Numbered from the stretch's first letter, positions 34,142 to 44,370 are shown. The stretch is 64,000 bases of DNA from Clostridium bornimense (GCF_000577895.1 NZ_HG917868.1:2604001-2668000); one strand, 5' to 3'. Numbers and translations: made by a program. Notes: generated from the letters alone by a model not told the origin.

Positions 34142-36136
34142 ATGAAAAAAATTATTGAAATTAAGAATAGCGGTGGCCTTCATACTAGAATTGCTGCTCT
34201 CATAGTAAATAAAAGTAATGAAATTAAAGAAAAATATAAACGAGCTATTTTTATACGTATTCCCGATAAATGTGAAGCTATGGAAATATCTATGTTAGCT
34301 CTTATATCTTTAAAAATCTCTGAAGGAGATTTTATTGAAATCTCAACAAAAGATGATGATTTATTAGCTGAAATTGTCATAGATGAATTTATTGAATTTA
34401 TTTCATCTATCAATAAAGAAGAACCTGTTAGTAATGTAGATAAATTATTAGATCAATCATCTCTAGCAGCAAATAAAACTTTAGACTCTTTACCACTTGG
34501 TATAGTCTCTGTAGACTTTAATAATAATATTACATCGATGAATGGCCATGGTTGTAAACTATTAAACAAAAACAAAGTAGATATATTAGGAAAAAAGATT
34601 GGTGAAATAATGCCAACATCAAAAATTACTAAAGTAATTAAAAGTGGTAAAGAAATTTTAGGGGATATTATTCATATAGATACAAAAATTTTTCTTGTAA
34701 ATACTACTCCTCTGATAAGTGATAATAAAGTTATCGGTGCCATATGTATATTTCAAGATATTTCTACAATAGTATGTCTTAAAGAAGTAAATGAAAAACT
34801 TAATAAAATATTAGAAAATACTCATGACTGTATATGCTTTGTAGATGAAGATAGAAAAATTAATTATATAAATCCAGCTTACGAAGATATTCTTGGTAAA
34901 GAATCAAAAAAACTTGTAGGAATGGATTTGATGGATGTAGCTCCCAATGGATTAAGAATGGAAGTTTTTAATTCTAAAAAGAAAAAAGAAAATGTCTTAT
35001 ATAAAAAAAATAATATTTCTCTTATATGTAATGTTACTCCTATATTTATAGAAGGAACATTTAAAGGAGTTATATCTATCTCGAAACCTACTTCTATAGT
35101 AAAAGATATATTAAAACTAGTATCCGAAACAGAAGAAAAAGCTAATTACTATAAAAATGAACTTAGAAGATTTCACTCATCATCTAGCTCATTTAAAAAT
35201 ATTATTGGAAATTCAAAAGGTATCAAAGATGTTTTAGTTATTGCTGAAAAAGCTTCTTATTCTTCATCTTCTGTTTTAATTATTGGCGAAAGTGGAACTG
35301 GTAAGGAATTACTTGCTAAAGCCATTCATAATAATTCCGACAGAAAAGATAAACCATTTATAAGAGTTAATTGTGCTTCTATACCAGAACCTTTACTTGA
35401 AACTGAATTATTTGGTGTAGAAAAAAATACAAATGGTAATAACAATGCCCTCCTTGGCAAATTTACTATTGCAGATGGCGGTACTGTTTTTCTTGACGAA
35501 ATTGGTGATATGTCTAAAAATATGCAAGCTAAACTCCTTAGAGTATTACAAGAAAAAGAATTTGAAAGCGTAGGCAGCCTTACTCCTCATAAAATCGATG
35601 TAAGAATAATAGCTGCTACAAATAGAGACTTAGAAACTATGATCTCTACTGGTGAATTCAGAAAAGATTTATATTATAGACTTAATGTAATTTCGTTACT
35701 ACTGCCACCATTGAGAGAACGTCAAGACGATATACACTTACTAGTAGATCACTTTATTGAAAAAATATGTGCACAAATAGATGTTCCAGTAAAGTCTATT
35801 GATCCTAACTGTTTTCAACATCTATATAGCTATAATTGGCCCGGTAATATAAGAGAACTTGAAAATGTAATAGAACGCTCTATAATTCTATCTGACAGTG
35901 AATTTATACTACCAAAAGATCTACCTATGTATATATCAAATATTGATTCTTCTAATACATCTCTCATAAATCTTCCTAATGGTAATATTGCTACTATGGA
36001 AGAGTATGAAAAAGAAATAATTACTGCAGCAATGAAAAAATATAAATCTTTCAATAAGGCCGGTAAAGCATTAGGGTTAACTCACAGAACTATATCATTA
36101 AAGTGCAAAAAATACGGAATTGAATATGAAAACTAA
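34142..36136 (+). CDS. HPr-PAS-PAS-AAA+-HTH transcription regulator lacking GAFTGA
   Basis: A 664-residue protein. Residues 1-90 resemble HPr: GGLHTRIAA keeps the phospho-His (about residue 14), and EISMLALISLKISEGD aligns with the Ser-46 region (Ser about residue 50). Two PAS-like domains follow (about 110-215 and 220-325), then an AAA+ domain (about 355-590). The AAA+ domain has Walker A GESGTGKE, Walker B GGTVFLDEIGD, and the arginine-finger region FRKDLYYRLNVISLLLPPLRER. The C-terminal helix-turn-helix, KAGKALGLTHRTISLKCKKYGI, is TyrR/Fis-like. The sigma-54 contact loop GAFTGA is absent (EKNTNGNNNALLGKF instead), so sigma-54 activation is unlikely. It diverges from ptsI, suggesting control by PTS phosphorylation state. 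AGGTGA precedes ATG 34142. Confidence 0.9.
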   Translation: MKKIIEIKNSGGLHTRIAALIVNKSNEIKEKYKRAIFIRIPDKCEAMEISMLALISLKISEGDFIEISTKDDDLLAEIVIDEFIEFISSINKEEPVSNVDKLLDQSSLAANKTLDSLPLGIVSVDFNNNITSMNGHGCKLLNKNKVDILGKKIGEIMPTSKITKVIKSGKEILGDIIHIDTKIFLVNTTPLISDNKVIGAICIFQDISTIVCLKEVNEKLNKILENTHDCICFVDEDRKINYINPAYEDILGKESKKLVGMDLMDVAPNGLRMEVFNSKKKKENVLYKKNNISLICNVTPIFIEGTFKGVISISKPTSIVKDILKLVSETEEKANYYKNELRRFHSSSSSFKNIIGNSKGIKDVLVIAEKASYSSSSVLIIGESGTGKELLAKAIHNNSDRKDKPFIRVNCASIPEPLLETELFGVEKNTNGNNNALLGKFTIADGGTVFLDEIGDMSKNMQAKLLRVLQEKEFESVGSLTPHKIDVRIIAATNRDLETMISTGEFRKDLYYRLNVISLLLPPLRERQDDIHLLVDHFIEKICAQIDVPVKSIDPNCFQHLYSYNWPGNIRELENVIERSIILSDSEFILPKDLPMYISNIDSSNTSLINLPNGNIATMEEYEKEIITAAMKKYKSFNKAGKALGLTHRTISLKCKKYGIEYEN

Positions 36137-36140
36137 AATG

Positions 36141-36180
36141 AAAGGTAGCTTTGTAATTAATATTGCATAGCTACCTTTTA
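36141..36180. terminator. Terminator between regulator and cwlD (convergent)
   Basis: AAAGGTAGCT (36141-36150) pairs with AGCTACCTTT (36169-36178), followed by TTATT. It can serve both strands. Confidence 0.75.
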
Positions 36181-36198
36181 TTATCTATTAAAAATCAT

Positions 36199-36903
36199 TT
36201 ATTCTGCAATAGTTGATATATTTCCTGGGCAATATCTATTATAATATTCATCTACAGATTTTTTTATTGAATTTGCTATTTTATCTTGATATTCATCATT
36301 TTTTAATTTCGATAAATCTCCCGGGTTGGACATAAAACCACATTCAACTATAACTTCGCCATTCTTAGGACTTCTTAAAATCTTATATGCGTTTTTAGCC
36401 GGTTTAGATTCCCTTTCCTTAGGATATTCTAAATCTTTAACTAAATTATTTATTATTATATCTGCTATAAATTTAGATTTTTCATTATTAGCATAGTATA
36501 CATGAGGACCTGTAGGTTTTGAATCTGTGAAATTATTCATATGGATAGATATAAATAACTCACATCCTGTTTTATCTTTCATATCACATCTTGTTTTTAA
36601 ATCTTGTATCTTTTCTCCCTTTACTGTTCCTTCTTTAGTATGCAGATCTCTATCATCTTCCCTCGTCATATATACTGTATATCCACTATCTTTTAAAAGA
36701 TCTCTAACCTTAAGCGATATCTTTAAGTTTAAATCCTTTTCTAAAGTTTTATCTTTTCCAACAGCTCCACCATCTTGCCCTCCATGACCTGGATCAATCA
36801 AAATTACTTTATTAGCCACAGTATCATCATGAATTTCTTCTCCATAAATCATATTGCTAGTCAATATAAATATACTAATTAAAATACAAATAATTTTTTT
36901 CAA
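36199..36903 (-). CDS. cwlD: N-acetylmuramoyl-L-alanine amidase CwlD (spore cortex)
   Basis: A zinc amidase with signal peptide (LKKIICILISIFIL), VILIDPGHGGQDGGAVG (zinc His), EKDLNLKISLKVRDLL (zinc Glu), MTREDD, FISIHMNNF (zinc His) and VIVECGFMSNPGD (catalytic Glu). CwlD strips peptide side chains so that muramic-delta-lactam can form in the spore cortex. The likely start is TTG at 36903, giving MKKIICIL as in relatives, with GGGAG nine bases upstream. A TTG at 36921 has no ribosome binding site. GGGAG is part of a hairpin, so initiation may be throttled. Confidence 0.9.
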   Translation of the reverse strand: MKKIICILISIFILTSNMIYGEEIHDDTVANKVILIDPGHGGQDGGAVGKDKTLEKDLNLKISLKVRDLLKDSGYTVYMTREDDRDLHTKEGTVKGEKIQDLKTRCDMKDKTGCELFISIHMNNFTDSKPTGPHVYYANNEKSKFIADIIINNLVKDLEYPKERESKPAKNAYKILRSPKNGEVIVECGFMSNPGDLSKLKNDEYQDKIANSIKKSVDEYYNRYCPGNISTIAE

Positions 36904-36946
36904 AAAAATCAACTCCCACAATAAATCTTCTTAATCTATTGTGGGA
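36902..36946 (-). terminator. Hairpin overlapping the cwlD ribosome binding site
   Basis: TCCCACAATA and TATTGTGGGA (36914-36923 and 36937-36946) form a 10-bp stem. Seven T follow after GTTGA, so it can terminate the upstream cotransporter transcript. The second arm plus next base holds GGGAG, the SD of cwlD, and the T-run merges into its TTG start. Confidence 0.7.
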
Positions 36947-36965
36947 ATTTTATATAATTTATATA

Positions 36966-38573
36966 CTATTCATTTATAACTGATTGTGCAATATTAGTAG
37001 AATGATCTCCAATTCTCTCTAAATTATTTAATAAATCTAAGAAAATTGCTGAACTTTGTGCATTACACATACCTGCATTAAGTCTCTTAATATGATCTTT
37101 TCTATACTCTTCTTCTAATTTATCAATTCTATTTTCAAAGGTAAATACTAATTTAGCTTTCTTATCATCATTTATTCTAAAGGCCTCTATAGCTGAATTT
37201 AAGGCATCATAAGTATATTTATACATATCATCAATCTGCTTAGTAGCAGTATCTGATATATGTATTTTTTTCACTATCTTATCCTTGGCCATTTCAGCTA
37301 TATTAGTAGCATGATCTCCAATTCTCTCAATATCCTTAATCACATGAAATAAACTTGTTATTATATCATGATTTCTTTCATCTATATCTGTTTTAGATAA
37401 TTGGACTAAATATGTTGTTATTTCTTCTTCTAATAAATCTATTAATGATTCATTTTCATCAATTTTTTCTAATAATGATAAATCATTATTCTGAAATGCC
37501 ATCATTGCTTTTTCAAAATTATCTTTTGCTTTAACTGACATTCTATTAATTTCTTTAACAGTCTGATTAACAGCAATTGATGGAGTTTCTAAAATTCTTT
37601 CATCTAAATATTTTAATCCCATTTTTTCTCTTTCTTCATCACCTGGAATAATCTTATTTACAAAAGCAACAAGATACTTAATAAATGGTGCTTGAATTAA
37701 TACATTCGTTACATTAAATAATGTATGTGCGTTTGCTATTTGTCTACCTACATTATTTGGAGTAATATATTGTACTATAGTTCCAAATGGTTTTAATAAG
37801 AATATAAATAATGTTGTTCCTATTATATTAAAAGTTAAATGAACTAATGCTGCTTTTCTTGCAGTTTTATTTGTTCCTATACTAGATATCAATGCAGTAG
37901 CACAAGTACCTATATTATCACCTAATAAAATAGGTAATAAAACATCTATTCCAATAGAATTATCTGATGCAAGAACTACTAACACACCTATTGTTGCAGA
38001 TGAACTTTGTAACATAACAGTCATTAATACCCCCACTGCAACACCTAGTAATGGATTTCCTCCAACCGCTTCTATAAGATTTAAAAATAATGGTGTATCT
38101 TTCAATGGAACCATAGCTGATGACATAGTATTCATTCCTAAAAATAGAATACCAAATCCTAATATAGCTGTTCCAATCTCTTTTTGTCTTTGCTTTTTAT
38201 TAAATAAGAAAATAACTGCCCCAATAGCAATAAATAATGGTGCCCACTTAGTTAATTTTAATGCTACTAATTGTCCAGTAATAGTTGTTCCTATGTTAGC
38301 TCCAAATATAACTCCAGCTGCTTGATAAAGATTCATTAAACCTGCATTAACAAATCCAACTACCATAACTGTTGTCGCAGAACTACTTTGAATTACTGCT
38401 GAAATAATGGTTCCAGTAATTATACCTTTTACTGGATTGCTAGTTATCTTTTCAAATAAACCTTTTAGCTTATTTCCCGCAACATTTTGAAGCGCATCGC
38501 CCATTATTTTCATTCCATAAAGAAATAATCCTAGGCCCCCTAAAAGATTAATAACTAAAAAAAGATTATCCAT
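36966..38573 (-). CDS. Na+/phosphate cotransporter family protein with PhoU-like tail
   Basis: A 535-residue protein. Residues 1-310 have two inverted Na/Pi-cotransporter repeats, each with the QSSSATTVMVVGF or QSSSATIGVLVVL motif, plus GANIGTTITGQ and GDNIGTCATAL. Residues about 340-535 are helical and PhoU-like, with the metal-binding patterns RIGDHATNIAEMAKD and RIGDHSTNIAQSV. It likely imports phosphate with sodium, with the tail sensing phosphate status. With the alkaline phosphatases 34 kb away it points to phosphate scavenging. GGGAGG precedes ATG 38573. Confidence 0.92.
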   Translation of the reverse strand: MDNLFLVINLLGGLGLFLYGMKIMGDALQNVAGNKLKGLFEKITSNPVKGIITGTIISAVIQSSSATTVMVVGFVNAGLMNLYQAAGVIFGANIGTTITGQLVALKLTKWAPLFIAIGAVIFLFNKKQRQKEIGTAILGFGILFLGMNTMSSAMVPLKDTPLFLNLIEAVGGNPLLGVAVGVLMTVMLQSSSATIGVLVVLASDNSIGIDVLLPILLGDNIGTCATALISSIGTNKTARKAALVHLTFNIIGTTLFIFLLKPFGTIVQYITPNNVGRQIANAHTLFNVTNVLIQAPFIKYLVAFVNKIIPGDEEREKMGLKYLDERILETPSIAVNQTVKEINRMSVKAKDNFEKAMMAFQNNDLSLLEKIDENESLIDLLEEEITTYLVQLSKTDIDERNHDIITSLFHVIKDIERIGDHATNIAEMAKDKIVKKIHISDTATKQIDDMYKYTYDALNSAIEAFRINDDKKAKLVFTFENRIDKLEEEYRKDHIKRLNAGMCNAQSSAIFLDLLNNLERIGDHSTNIAQSVINE

Positions 38574-38657
38574 AAAATCTTTCCTCCCGGTTTTTATCCT
38601 ACCTTATTAATAATACACAAACTTATACTATTTTATGACGTATTTTATATGATATTC

Positions 38658-38689
38658 TTAAAAAAAACAGAGAGGATACCCTCTCTGTA
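38658..38689 (-). terminator. Strong terminator closing the rplM-rpsI transcript
   Basis: ACAGAGAGG (38667-38675) pairs with CCTCTCTGT around a 4-base loop, followed by eight T on the minus strand. It closes the rplM-rpsI transcript. Confidence 0.95.
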
Positions 38690-38701
38690 AATTTGTAGAA
38701 A

Positions 38702-39094
38702 CTATCTCTTTGAGAATTGTGGAGCTCTTCTTGCTTTCTTTAATCCGTATTTCTTTCTTTCCTTCATTCTAGGATCTCTTGTTACGAATCCAGCTTTCTT
38801 TAATTCTGGTTTTAAAGTCTCATCTGATTTAATTAATGCTCTTGTGATACCGTGTCTGATAGCTCCAGCTTGACCTGTGAAACCACCACCATATACATTA
38901 ACTATAACATCAAATTTATCTTTAGTTTCAGTTAAATTTAATGGTTGATTAACTATATATCTTAAAGTTTCTAATCCGAAATAGTTTTCGATATCTCTCT
39001 TATTTATTGTAACTTTTCCTTCACCTGGAACAAGTATAACTCTTGCTACTGATTTCTTTCTTCTTCCTGTAGCCATGTATTGAACTTTTGCCAT
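38702..39094 (-). CDS. rpsI: Ribosomal protein S9 (uS9)
   Basis: A 130-residue small-subunit head protein. It starts [19 protein letters not shown], has [15 protein letters not shown] and ends in the basic tail [12 protein letters not shown], whose last residues reach the P-site tRNA. It is downstream of rplM by 26 bases with a GGAGG site, the normal L13-S9 pairing. Confidence 0.98.
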   Translation of the reverse strand: MAKVQYMATGRRKKSVARVILVPGEGKVTINKRDIENYFGLETLRYIVNQPLNLTETKDKFDVIVNVYGGGFTGQAGAIRHGITRALIKSDETLKPELKKAGFVTRDPRMKERKKYGLKKARRAPQFSKR

Positions 39095-39120
39095 TTTATT
39101 TCCTCCTCTCGACCTCTATA

Positions 39121-39555
39121 TTAATATTTTAATTCTAATACTTGTGGATTTTGAGCTGCATGATTATGTTCAGAACCAGCATATACTTTTAATTTTTTAG
39201 CCATTTGTCTTCCTAAGATTCCCTTTGGTAACATTCTTCTAACAGCTTCTTGGAAAACAAATTCTGGTTTCTTTGCTAATGCATCTCTATATGGCATTTC
39301 TTTTAATCCGCCTGGATATAAAGAGTGATGTCTTAACATCTTTTGATCTAATTTCTTACCAGTTAAAACAACTTTATCTGCATTTAATATGATAACGAAA
39401 TCACCACAATCAACGTTTGGAGTAAATTCTGGCTTATTCTTACCTCTTAATATAGTAGCAACTTGGCTTGCTGCTCTACCTAGTGGTTTACCAGCAACGT
39501 CAATTACATACCAATTTCTCTTAACTTCATCATTCTTTGCTAAGTATGATTTCAT
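39121..39555 (-). CDS. rplM: Ribosomal protein L13 (uL13)
   Basis: A 144-residue large-subunit assembly protein with [33 protein letters not shown] and [21 protein letters not shown]. It is the first gene of the rplM-rpsI unit and has its own promoter. It probably controls its own mRNA through the leader upstream (39556-39660). Confidence 0.98.
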   Translation of the reverse strand: MKSYLAKNDEVKRNWYVIDVAGKPLGRAASQVATILRGKNKPEFTPNVDCGDFVIILNADKVVLTGKKLDQKMLRHHSLYPGGLKEMPYRDALAKKPEFVFQEAVRRMLPKGILGRQMAKKLKVYAGSEHNHAAQNPQVLELKY

Positions 39556-39660
39556 TTTGTACCCTCCTAAATCTTTGCTTTTTAATTATTTCTTAACTCG
39601 TTCTTCATGCTTTTATTTAAAGTTCCATAACCGTCCGGAACTTCTCGGCCTAACAAACAA
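39556..39660 (-). promoter_or_regulatory. L13-type ribosomal leader
   Basis: The transcript from the promoter at 39666-39694 carries a clear hairpin AAGTTCC/GGAACTT with a GGACGGTTAT apical part, then a short spacer to the rplM ribosome binding site. Position and form match the Firmicute L13 leader, an autoregulatory target. Confidence 0.7.
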
Positions 39661-39665
39661 TATTC

Positions 39666-39694
39666 ATTATAATACATTGACCCTGGTGTGTCAA
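39666..39694 (-). promoter_or_regulatory. Consensus promoter of rplM-rpsI
   Basis: TTGACA (39689-39694), a 17-base spacer and TATAAT (39666-39671) on the minus strand: a full sigmaA consensus. Confidence 0.92.
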
Positions 39695-39776
39695 CAAATT
39701 TATTAAATTTATTATTTATCAAGGTTTACGGCTATATTCAATATATAAAATTATATTTATCGGTGTGTCATATCTT

Positions 39777-40511
39777 CTAATAAAATACTTTTACTAATTT
39801 TAATCCCAAAGCTGGAGCTGTTTTCCCAGCCTTACTTCTATCTTTACTTTCTATTATATCCAAAACTTGCTCTGGTTTCTTATATCCTACTCCAACATCA
39901 ATAAGTGTACCTGCTATTATTCTTACCATATTATATAAAAATCCGTCACCAGTAACATAAATTTTAATATAATTTTCATCTTTTACTATCTTAATATCAT
40001 TAATAGTTCTTACTGTAGAATTAACTTCACTTCCATTGTTCTGAAAAGCTTTAAAATCTTTTTCGCCTATCATATATTTAGATCCTTCAATCATCAAATC
40101 TATATTTAATGGCTTATAAATATGATGATAATATCTACTATTTAATGGACTCCTAATTGGTTGATTTAAAATAGAATAACAATACATCTTTCCTGTAGAA
40201 GAAAACCTAGCATGAAATTCCTTATCCACCTCTTCTGATTTTATAACAACAATATCTTTAGGTAACTTTTGATTAATGACTATATAAAATTTCTCTCCAG
40301 GTATTGTACTATTAGTATAAAAATTCGCCACATATCCTGTAGCATGAACCCCTGAATCTGTCCTACTACATCCTATTAAATCAATTGTTTCACCTGTAAC
40401 TTCACTTATAGCTTTCTCAATTTTCTGTTGAACTGTATTTCCATCTGGTTGCTTCTGCCACCCATAATAATTTGTACCATCATATTCTATAATAAGTTTT
40501 ATATTTTTCAA
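39777..40511 (-). CDS. truA: tRNA pseudouridine(38-40) synthase
   Basis: A 244-residue enzyme with IEYDGTNYYGWQKQPDGNTVQQ, catalytic Asp in SRTDSGVHATGYV, FHARFSSTGK, FLYNMVRIIAGTLIDVG and KAGKTAPALGL. It isomerises uridines in the tRNA anticodon arm, which keeps the reading frame stable. It follows ecfT after three bases, and the L13 promoter comes next. Confidence 0.97.
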   Translation of the reverse strand: MKNIKLIIEYDGTNYYGWQKQPDGNTVQQKIEKAISEVTGETIDLIGCSRTDSGVHATGYVANFYTNSTIPGEKFYIVINQKLPKDIVVIKSEEVDKEFHARFSSTGKMYCYSILNQPIRSPLNSRYYHHIYKPLNIDLMIEGSKYMIGEKDFKAFQNNGSEVNSTVRTINDIKIVKDENYIKIYVTGDGFLYNMVRIIAGTLIDVGVGYKKPEQVLDIIESKDRSKAGKTAPALGLKLVKVFY

Positions 40512-40514
40512 ATT

Positions 40515-41327
40515 TTAAATCCCACCTATGTAAAATTTACTTATAAATGTTATAGTGACAATGATGCTCATTACAACAAAAGCAATGAAATCTTTTTTTT
40601 GAAATTGTAACTTTTTCATTCTAGTTCTACCTTTACCACCTCTATAACAACGTGACTCCATCGCCATAGCAAGTTCATCAGCCCTTCTAAAAGAAGATAT
40701 AAATAGTGGTACTAAAATAGGTATCATTGCTTTTGCTCTTTGTATTATACCTCCAGATTCTAAATCTGCACCTCTTGCCATCTGAGCTTTTTTTATTTTT
40801 TCAGTTTCATCTATTAATGTAGGTATAAATCTTAACGCTATTGTCATCATCATTGCAATATCATGTGCCATAGAATTCTCTTTCTTCCTTGGATTAAATA
40901 AAATCTCTAATCCATCAGTAAGCTCTATAGGAGATGTGGTAAGAGTTAAAAGTGATGTTCCCACAACTAATAATATTATCCTAATTATCATAAATGCAGC
41001 TGTTATTAGTCCTTCTTTATATATAGTAAAAATCCACCATTTAAAAAGCAATATGTCTCCTCTTACTAAAAATATGTTCAATAATGCTGTAATTAATACT
41101 AAGAAAAATACAGGTTTTACCCCTTTATATATATAAGAAATCTTTATATCAGATATATATATAATTCCTATAGTAAAAATGGCTATGATACCATATGAAA
41201 TAAAGTTATTCGCAATAAATAAGTTAATTATATAGATAAATGCAATTATGAGTTTAGTCCTTGGATCTAATTTATGAATAATAGATTCTCCAGGTATATA
41301 TTGTCCTATAGTTATATCTTTAAGCAT
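40515..41327 (-). CDS. ecfT: ECF transporter transmembrane component
   Basis: A 270-residue membrane protein with five or six helices. It has the two EcfA-coupling Ala-Arg-Gly motifs, [11 protein letters not shown] near residue 180 and [15 protein letters not shown] near residue 230. It links the shared ATPases EcfA1/A2 with interchangeable vitamin-binding S proteins encoded elsewhere. The start overlaps the ecfA2 stop by eight bases. Confidence 0.95.
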   Translation of the reverse strand: MLKDITIGQYIPGESIIHKLDPRTKLIIAFIYIINLFIANNFISYGIIAIFTIGIIYISDIKISYIYKGVKPVFFLVLITALLNIFLVRGDILLFKWWIFTIYKEGLITAAFMIIRIILLVVGTSLLTLTTSPIELTDGLEILFNPRKKENSMAHDIAMMMTIALRFIPTLIDETEKIKKAQMARGADLESGGIIQRAKAMIPILVPLFISSFRRADELAMAMESRCYRGGKGRTRMKKLQFQKKDFIAFVVMSIIVTITFISKFYIGGI

Positions 41328-42186
41328 TATTTTTCTCCCCTAATACTCTTAATATTTCTTTCTTTGCTTCTTCTATAGTGTATATATCATCACTAATATC
41401 AAATCCAGCTTCCTTAAGTTTTATTTGAAGATATTTTACTTCTGGTACTGCCAATCCTAACTTTTCTAATAAATCTACATGTCTAAACACTTCACTGCAA
41501 CTTCCATCAAGTTCTATAGCCCCTTCATTCATAACAATAATTCTTTCTGCAAATCTAGCTACATCTTCCATAGAATGAGATACAATAATTATTGTAATCT
41601 TATCTTTATCATGTAACTCTTTAATTCTATTCAATATTTCATCTCTACCTATGGGATCTAATCCTGCAGTAGGTTCATCTAAAATTAATATATTGGGATT
41701 CATAGCCACTATCCCCGCTATAGCAACTCGTCTCTTCTCTCCTCCACTTAACTCGAAAGGTGATTTATTTCTATACCCTTCATAATCAAGTCCTACAATC
41801 TCCATAGCTTTCTTTACTAACTTATTTATTTCCTCATCTTTATTAATACCAATATTTTTAGGTCCATATGCAATATCTTTTTCTACAGTCTCTTCAAAAA
41901 GTTGATACTCTGGATATTGAAATACTAGCCCTACCTTCTTTCTTATATCTGATAAACTAACATCCTTACTTCCCAAATCTTTATTATCTATATATATAGA
42001 ACCGCTGGTAGGTTTTAATAATCCATTAATATGTTGTATAAGTGTTGATTTTCCTGAACCAGTATGTCCAATTAAAGCTACAAATTCACCACTATTTATT
42101 TCTAAATTTATGTCTTTCAATGCAATTTTTTCAAAAGGTGAATTAGGCATATATACATGGTTCAAATTTTCTATCTTAATTGACAT
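41320..42186 (-). CDS. ecfA2: ECF transporter ATPase A2
   Basis: A 288-residue ATPase with Walker [11 protein letters not shown]-loop [24 protein letters not shown], signature [17 protein letters not shown] and Walker [13 protein letters not shown]. It pairs with EcfA1 and couples ATP to vitamin uptake through EcfT. It overlaps ecfA1 by 16 bases. The PEYQLFEE region is typical of EcfA2. Confidence 0.95.
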   Translation of the reverse strand: MSIKIENLNHVYMPNSPFEKIALKDINLEINSGEFVALIGHTGSGKSTLIQHINGLLKPTSGSIYIDNKDLGSKDVSLSDIRKKVGLVFQYPEYQLFEETVEKDIAYGPKNIGINKDEEINKLVKKAMEIVGLDYEGYRNKSPFELSGGEKRRVAIAGIVAMNPNILILDEPTAGLDPIGRDEILNRIKELHDKDKITIIIVSHSMEDVARFAERIIVMNEGAIELDGSCSEVFRHVDLLEKLGLAVPEVKYLQIKLKEAGFDISDDIYTIEEAKKEILRVLGEKNNA

Positions 42187-43007
42187 AACTCTCTCACCAT
42201 CTCATCTATACTTAAAATATCTTTATTAATACTTATACCTTCTTTCTTTAACTCGAAAGCAAGCTCTGTCATCTGCGGAACCTCTAATCCTATCTTTTTA
42301 ATCTCTTCTACATTTTGAAATATTTCTCTTGGGGTACCTTGTAATCTTATTTCACCTTTATCCATAACAATAATTCTATCAGCTTCAGCAGCTTCATTCA
42401 TATAATGAGTTATTGTAATAATAGTTATACCTAAATCTTTATTTAATTTTTTCATTATATCCATTATTTCTTTTCTACCACTTGGATCAAGCATCGAAGT
42501 AGCCTCATCAAAAATTATACACTTAGGTTCCATAGCTAAAATTCCCGCTATGGCTACCCGTTGTTTTTGGCCACCTGATAATAAATGAGGTGCATTTCTT
42601 TTAAATTCAAACATTTTAACTTTATTTAGAGCTGAATCTACCCTATTTCTAATTTCTTCAGAAGGTACTCCTAAATTTTCTGGTCCAAAAGCTACATCTT
42701 CTTCAACTACTGTAGCAACAATTTGATTATCTGGATTTTGAAATACCATCCCAACATTTTGTCTTATGTCCCATATCTTTTCTTCATCTCTTGTATCTAT
42801 ATTGTCTACTAAAATAACTCCTTCTGTAGGAACAAATAGACCATTAAAATTTTTAGCTATAGTAGATTTGCCTGATCCATTTCTACCTAATATAGCTAAA
42901 AATTCACCCTTCTTAACTTCTAAATTAACGTTTTTAACAGCAAATACAAGATCCGATTCAGAATATTTATAACTTATATTTTCACCCTTTATAATATATT
43001 CTTCCAT
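42171..43007 (-). CDS. ecfA1: ECF transporter ATPase A1
   Basis: A 278-residue ATPase with Walker [34 protein letters not shown], signature [14 protein letters not shown] and Walker [14 protein letters not shown]. It is the first gene of ecfA1-ecfA2-ecfT-truA, attached behind rplQ. Its ribosome binding site AGGGG lies in a hairpin and is followed by seven T just before the ATG. Confidence 0.95.
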   Translation of the reverse strand: MEEYIIKGENISYKYSESDLVFAVKNVNLEVKKGEFLAILGRNGSGKSTIAKNFNGLFVPTEGVILVDNIDTRDEEKIWDIRQNVGMVFQNPDNQIVATVVEEDVAFGPENLGVPSEEIRNRVDSALNKVKMFEFKRNAPHLLSGGQKQRVAIAGILAMEPKCIIFDEATSMLDPSGRKEIMDIMKKLNKDLGITIITITHYMNEAAEADRIIVMDKGEIRLQGTPREIFQNVEEIKKIGLEVPQMTELAFELKKEGISINKDILSIDEMVRELCQLR

Positions 43008-43060
43008 AAAAAAACACCCCTATATAACAAAATGGGGACTAAGGTATAAACTTAATCCCC
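43008..43060 (-). terminator. Paired hairpins between rplQ and ecfA1
   Basis: Hairpin one, GGGGATTAAG/CTTAGTCCCC (43034-43060), is followed by ATTTTGTT. The same CCCC can instead pair with GGGG at 43017-43020 (the ecfA1 ribosome binding site), which is followed by TGTTTTTTT. The two folds exclude each other. Confidence 0.6.
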
Positions 43061-43066
43061 TGTATA

Positions 43067-43408
43067 TTATACTAATTCTAATATAACAACTTCTGCTCCA
43101 TCGCCTCTTCTTGGGCCCATTTTGTAGATTCTAGTGTATCCACCATTTCTTTCTGCATATTGTGGAGCAATTTCATCAAATAACTTTGTTACAACTGTTT
43201 CTTCAGTAACGAAAGCAAGTACTTGTCTTCTAGCATGAAGATCTCCTCTTTTAGCAAGAGTAATCATCTTTTCTGCTAAGCTTTGAGTTTCTTTCGCTCT
43301 TGTTACAGTTGTTTCAATCTTACCATGCTTTAAAAAGCTAGTAACAAGATTTCTTAACATAGCTTTTCTTTGATCAGTTGGACGACCTAATTTACGATAT
43401 CCTGCCAT
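43067..43408 (-). CDS. rplQ: Ribosomal protein L17 (bL17)
   Basis: A 113-residue protein lining the exit tunnel, with [32 protein letters not shown] and [19 protein letters not shown]. It is the last gene of the alpha operon, 14 bases after rpoA; a hairpin follows. Confidence 0.98.
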   Translation of the reverse strand: MAGYRKLGRPTDQRKAMLRNLVTSFLKHGKIETTVTRAKETQSLAEKMITLAKRGDLHARRQVLAFVTEETVVTKLFDEIAPQYAERNGGYTRIYKMGPRRGDGAEVVILELV

Positions 43409-43422
43409 CTACTGTACCCTCC

Positions 43423-44370
43423 TTACTCGTCTTCCGGCTTTAAATTTAATCCTAATGCCGTTAATTTTTGTTCTACTTCTTCTAAAGACTTTTTACCAAG
43501 GTTTCTAACCTTCATCATGTCTTCCATGCTTCTCTCAGTTAATTCTTGAACTGTGTTAATACCAGCTCTCTTTAAGCAATTGTAACTTCTAACTGAAAGA
43601 TCTAGTTCTTCTATAGTCATTTCAAGAACCTTTTCTTTTTTATCTTCTTCCTTCTCAACCATTATTTCTACATTATCTGCATTATCAGTTAATGTCATAA
43701 ATAGCTTGAAGTGCTCTATTAAAATTTTAGCCGCAAGACTGATTGCTTCTTCTGTTCTAATTGTTCCATTACTCCAAACTTCTAGAGTTAATTTATCATA
43801 ATCTGTGATTTGACCAACTCTAGTATTTTCAACTTTGAAGTTTACTCTTTGTATTGGAGTATAAATAGAGTCAACAGCAATAGTTCCGATAGGCATATCA
43901 TCTCTCTTATTTCTGTTTTGAGTTACATATCCTCTACCTCTATTTACTTCAATTTCCATTCTAAGCTTACCGTCTTCATCTAAAGTTGCGATATGAACAT
44001 CTTTGTTTATTACTTCGACATCAATATCTCCTTTAATATCGCCAGCTTTAACTTCGCAAGGACCTACTGCATCAATATACAGTGTTCTTGGTCCTTCTCC
44101 ATCCATTTTAAAGCATACACCTTTTATGTTAAGGACTATTTCAGTAACATCTTCTTTAACACCCTTAACTGTTGAGAATTCATGAAGAACTCCATCTATC
44201 TTAATTGAGTTTGCAGCGACTCCTGGTAAAGAAGAAAGTAATATTCTTCTTAAGGAGTTTCCTAATGTTATACCGTATCCTCTTTCAAGTGGTTCTATCA
44301 CAAACTTACCATATGAACCATTTTCGCTTGCTTCAACGCATTCAATTTTTGGCTTTTCGATTTCTAACAT
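43423..44370 (-). CDS. rpoA: RNA polymerase alpha subunit
   Basis: A 315-residue protein. The N-terminal dimerisation domain has [26 protein letters not shown]. After a Glu/Lys-rich linker (about residue 235) the C-terminal domain has [23 protein letters not shown] and [14 protein letters not shown], which contact UP elements and activators. It lies in the alpha operon between rpsD and rplQ. Confidence 0.98.
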   Translation of the reverse strand: MLEIEKPKIECVEASENGSYGKFVIEPLERGYGITLGNSLRRILLSSLPGVAANSIKIDGVLHEFSTVKGVKEDVTEIVLNIKGVCFKMDGEGPRTLYIDAVGPCEVKAGDIKGDIDVEVINKDVHIATLDEDGKLRMEIEVNRGRGYVTQNRNKRDDMPIGTIAVDSIYTPIQRVNFKVENTRVGQITDYDKLTLEVWSNGTIRTEEAISLAAKILIEHFKLFMTLTDNADNVEIMVEKEEDKKEKVLEMTIEELDLSVRSYNCLKRAGINTVQELTERSMEDMMKVRNLGKKSLEEVEQKLTALGLNLKPEDE

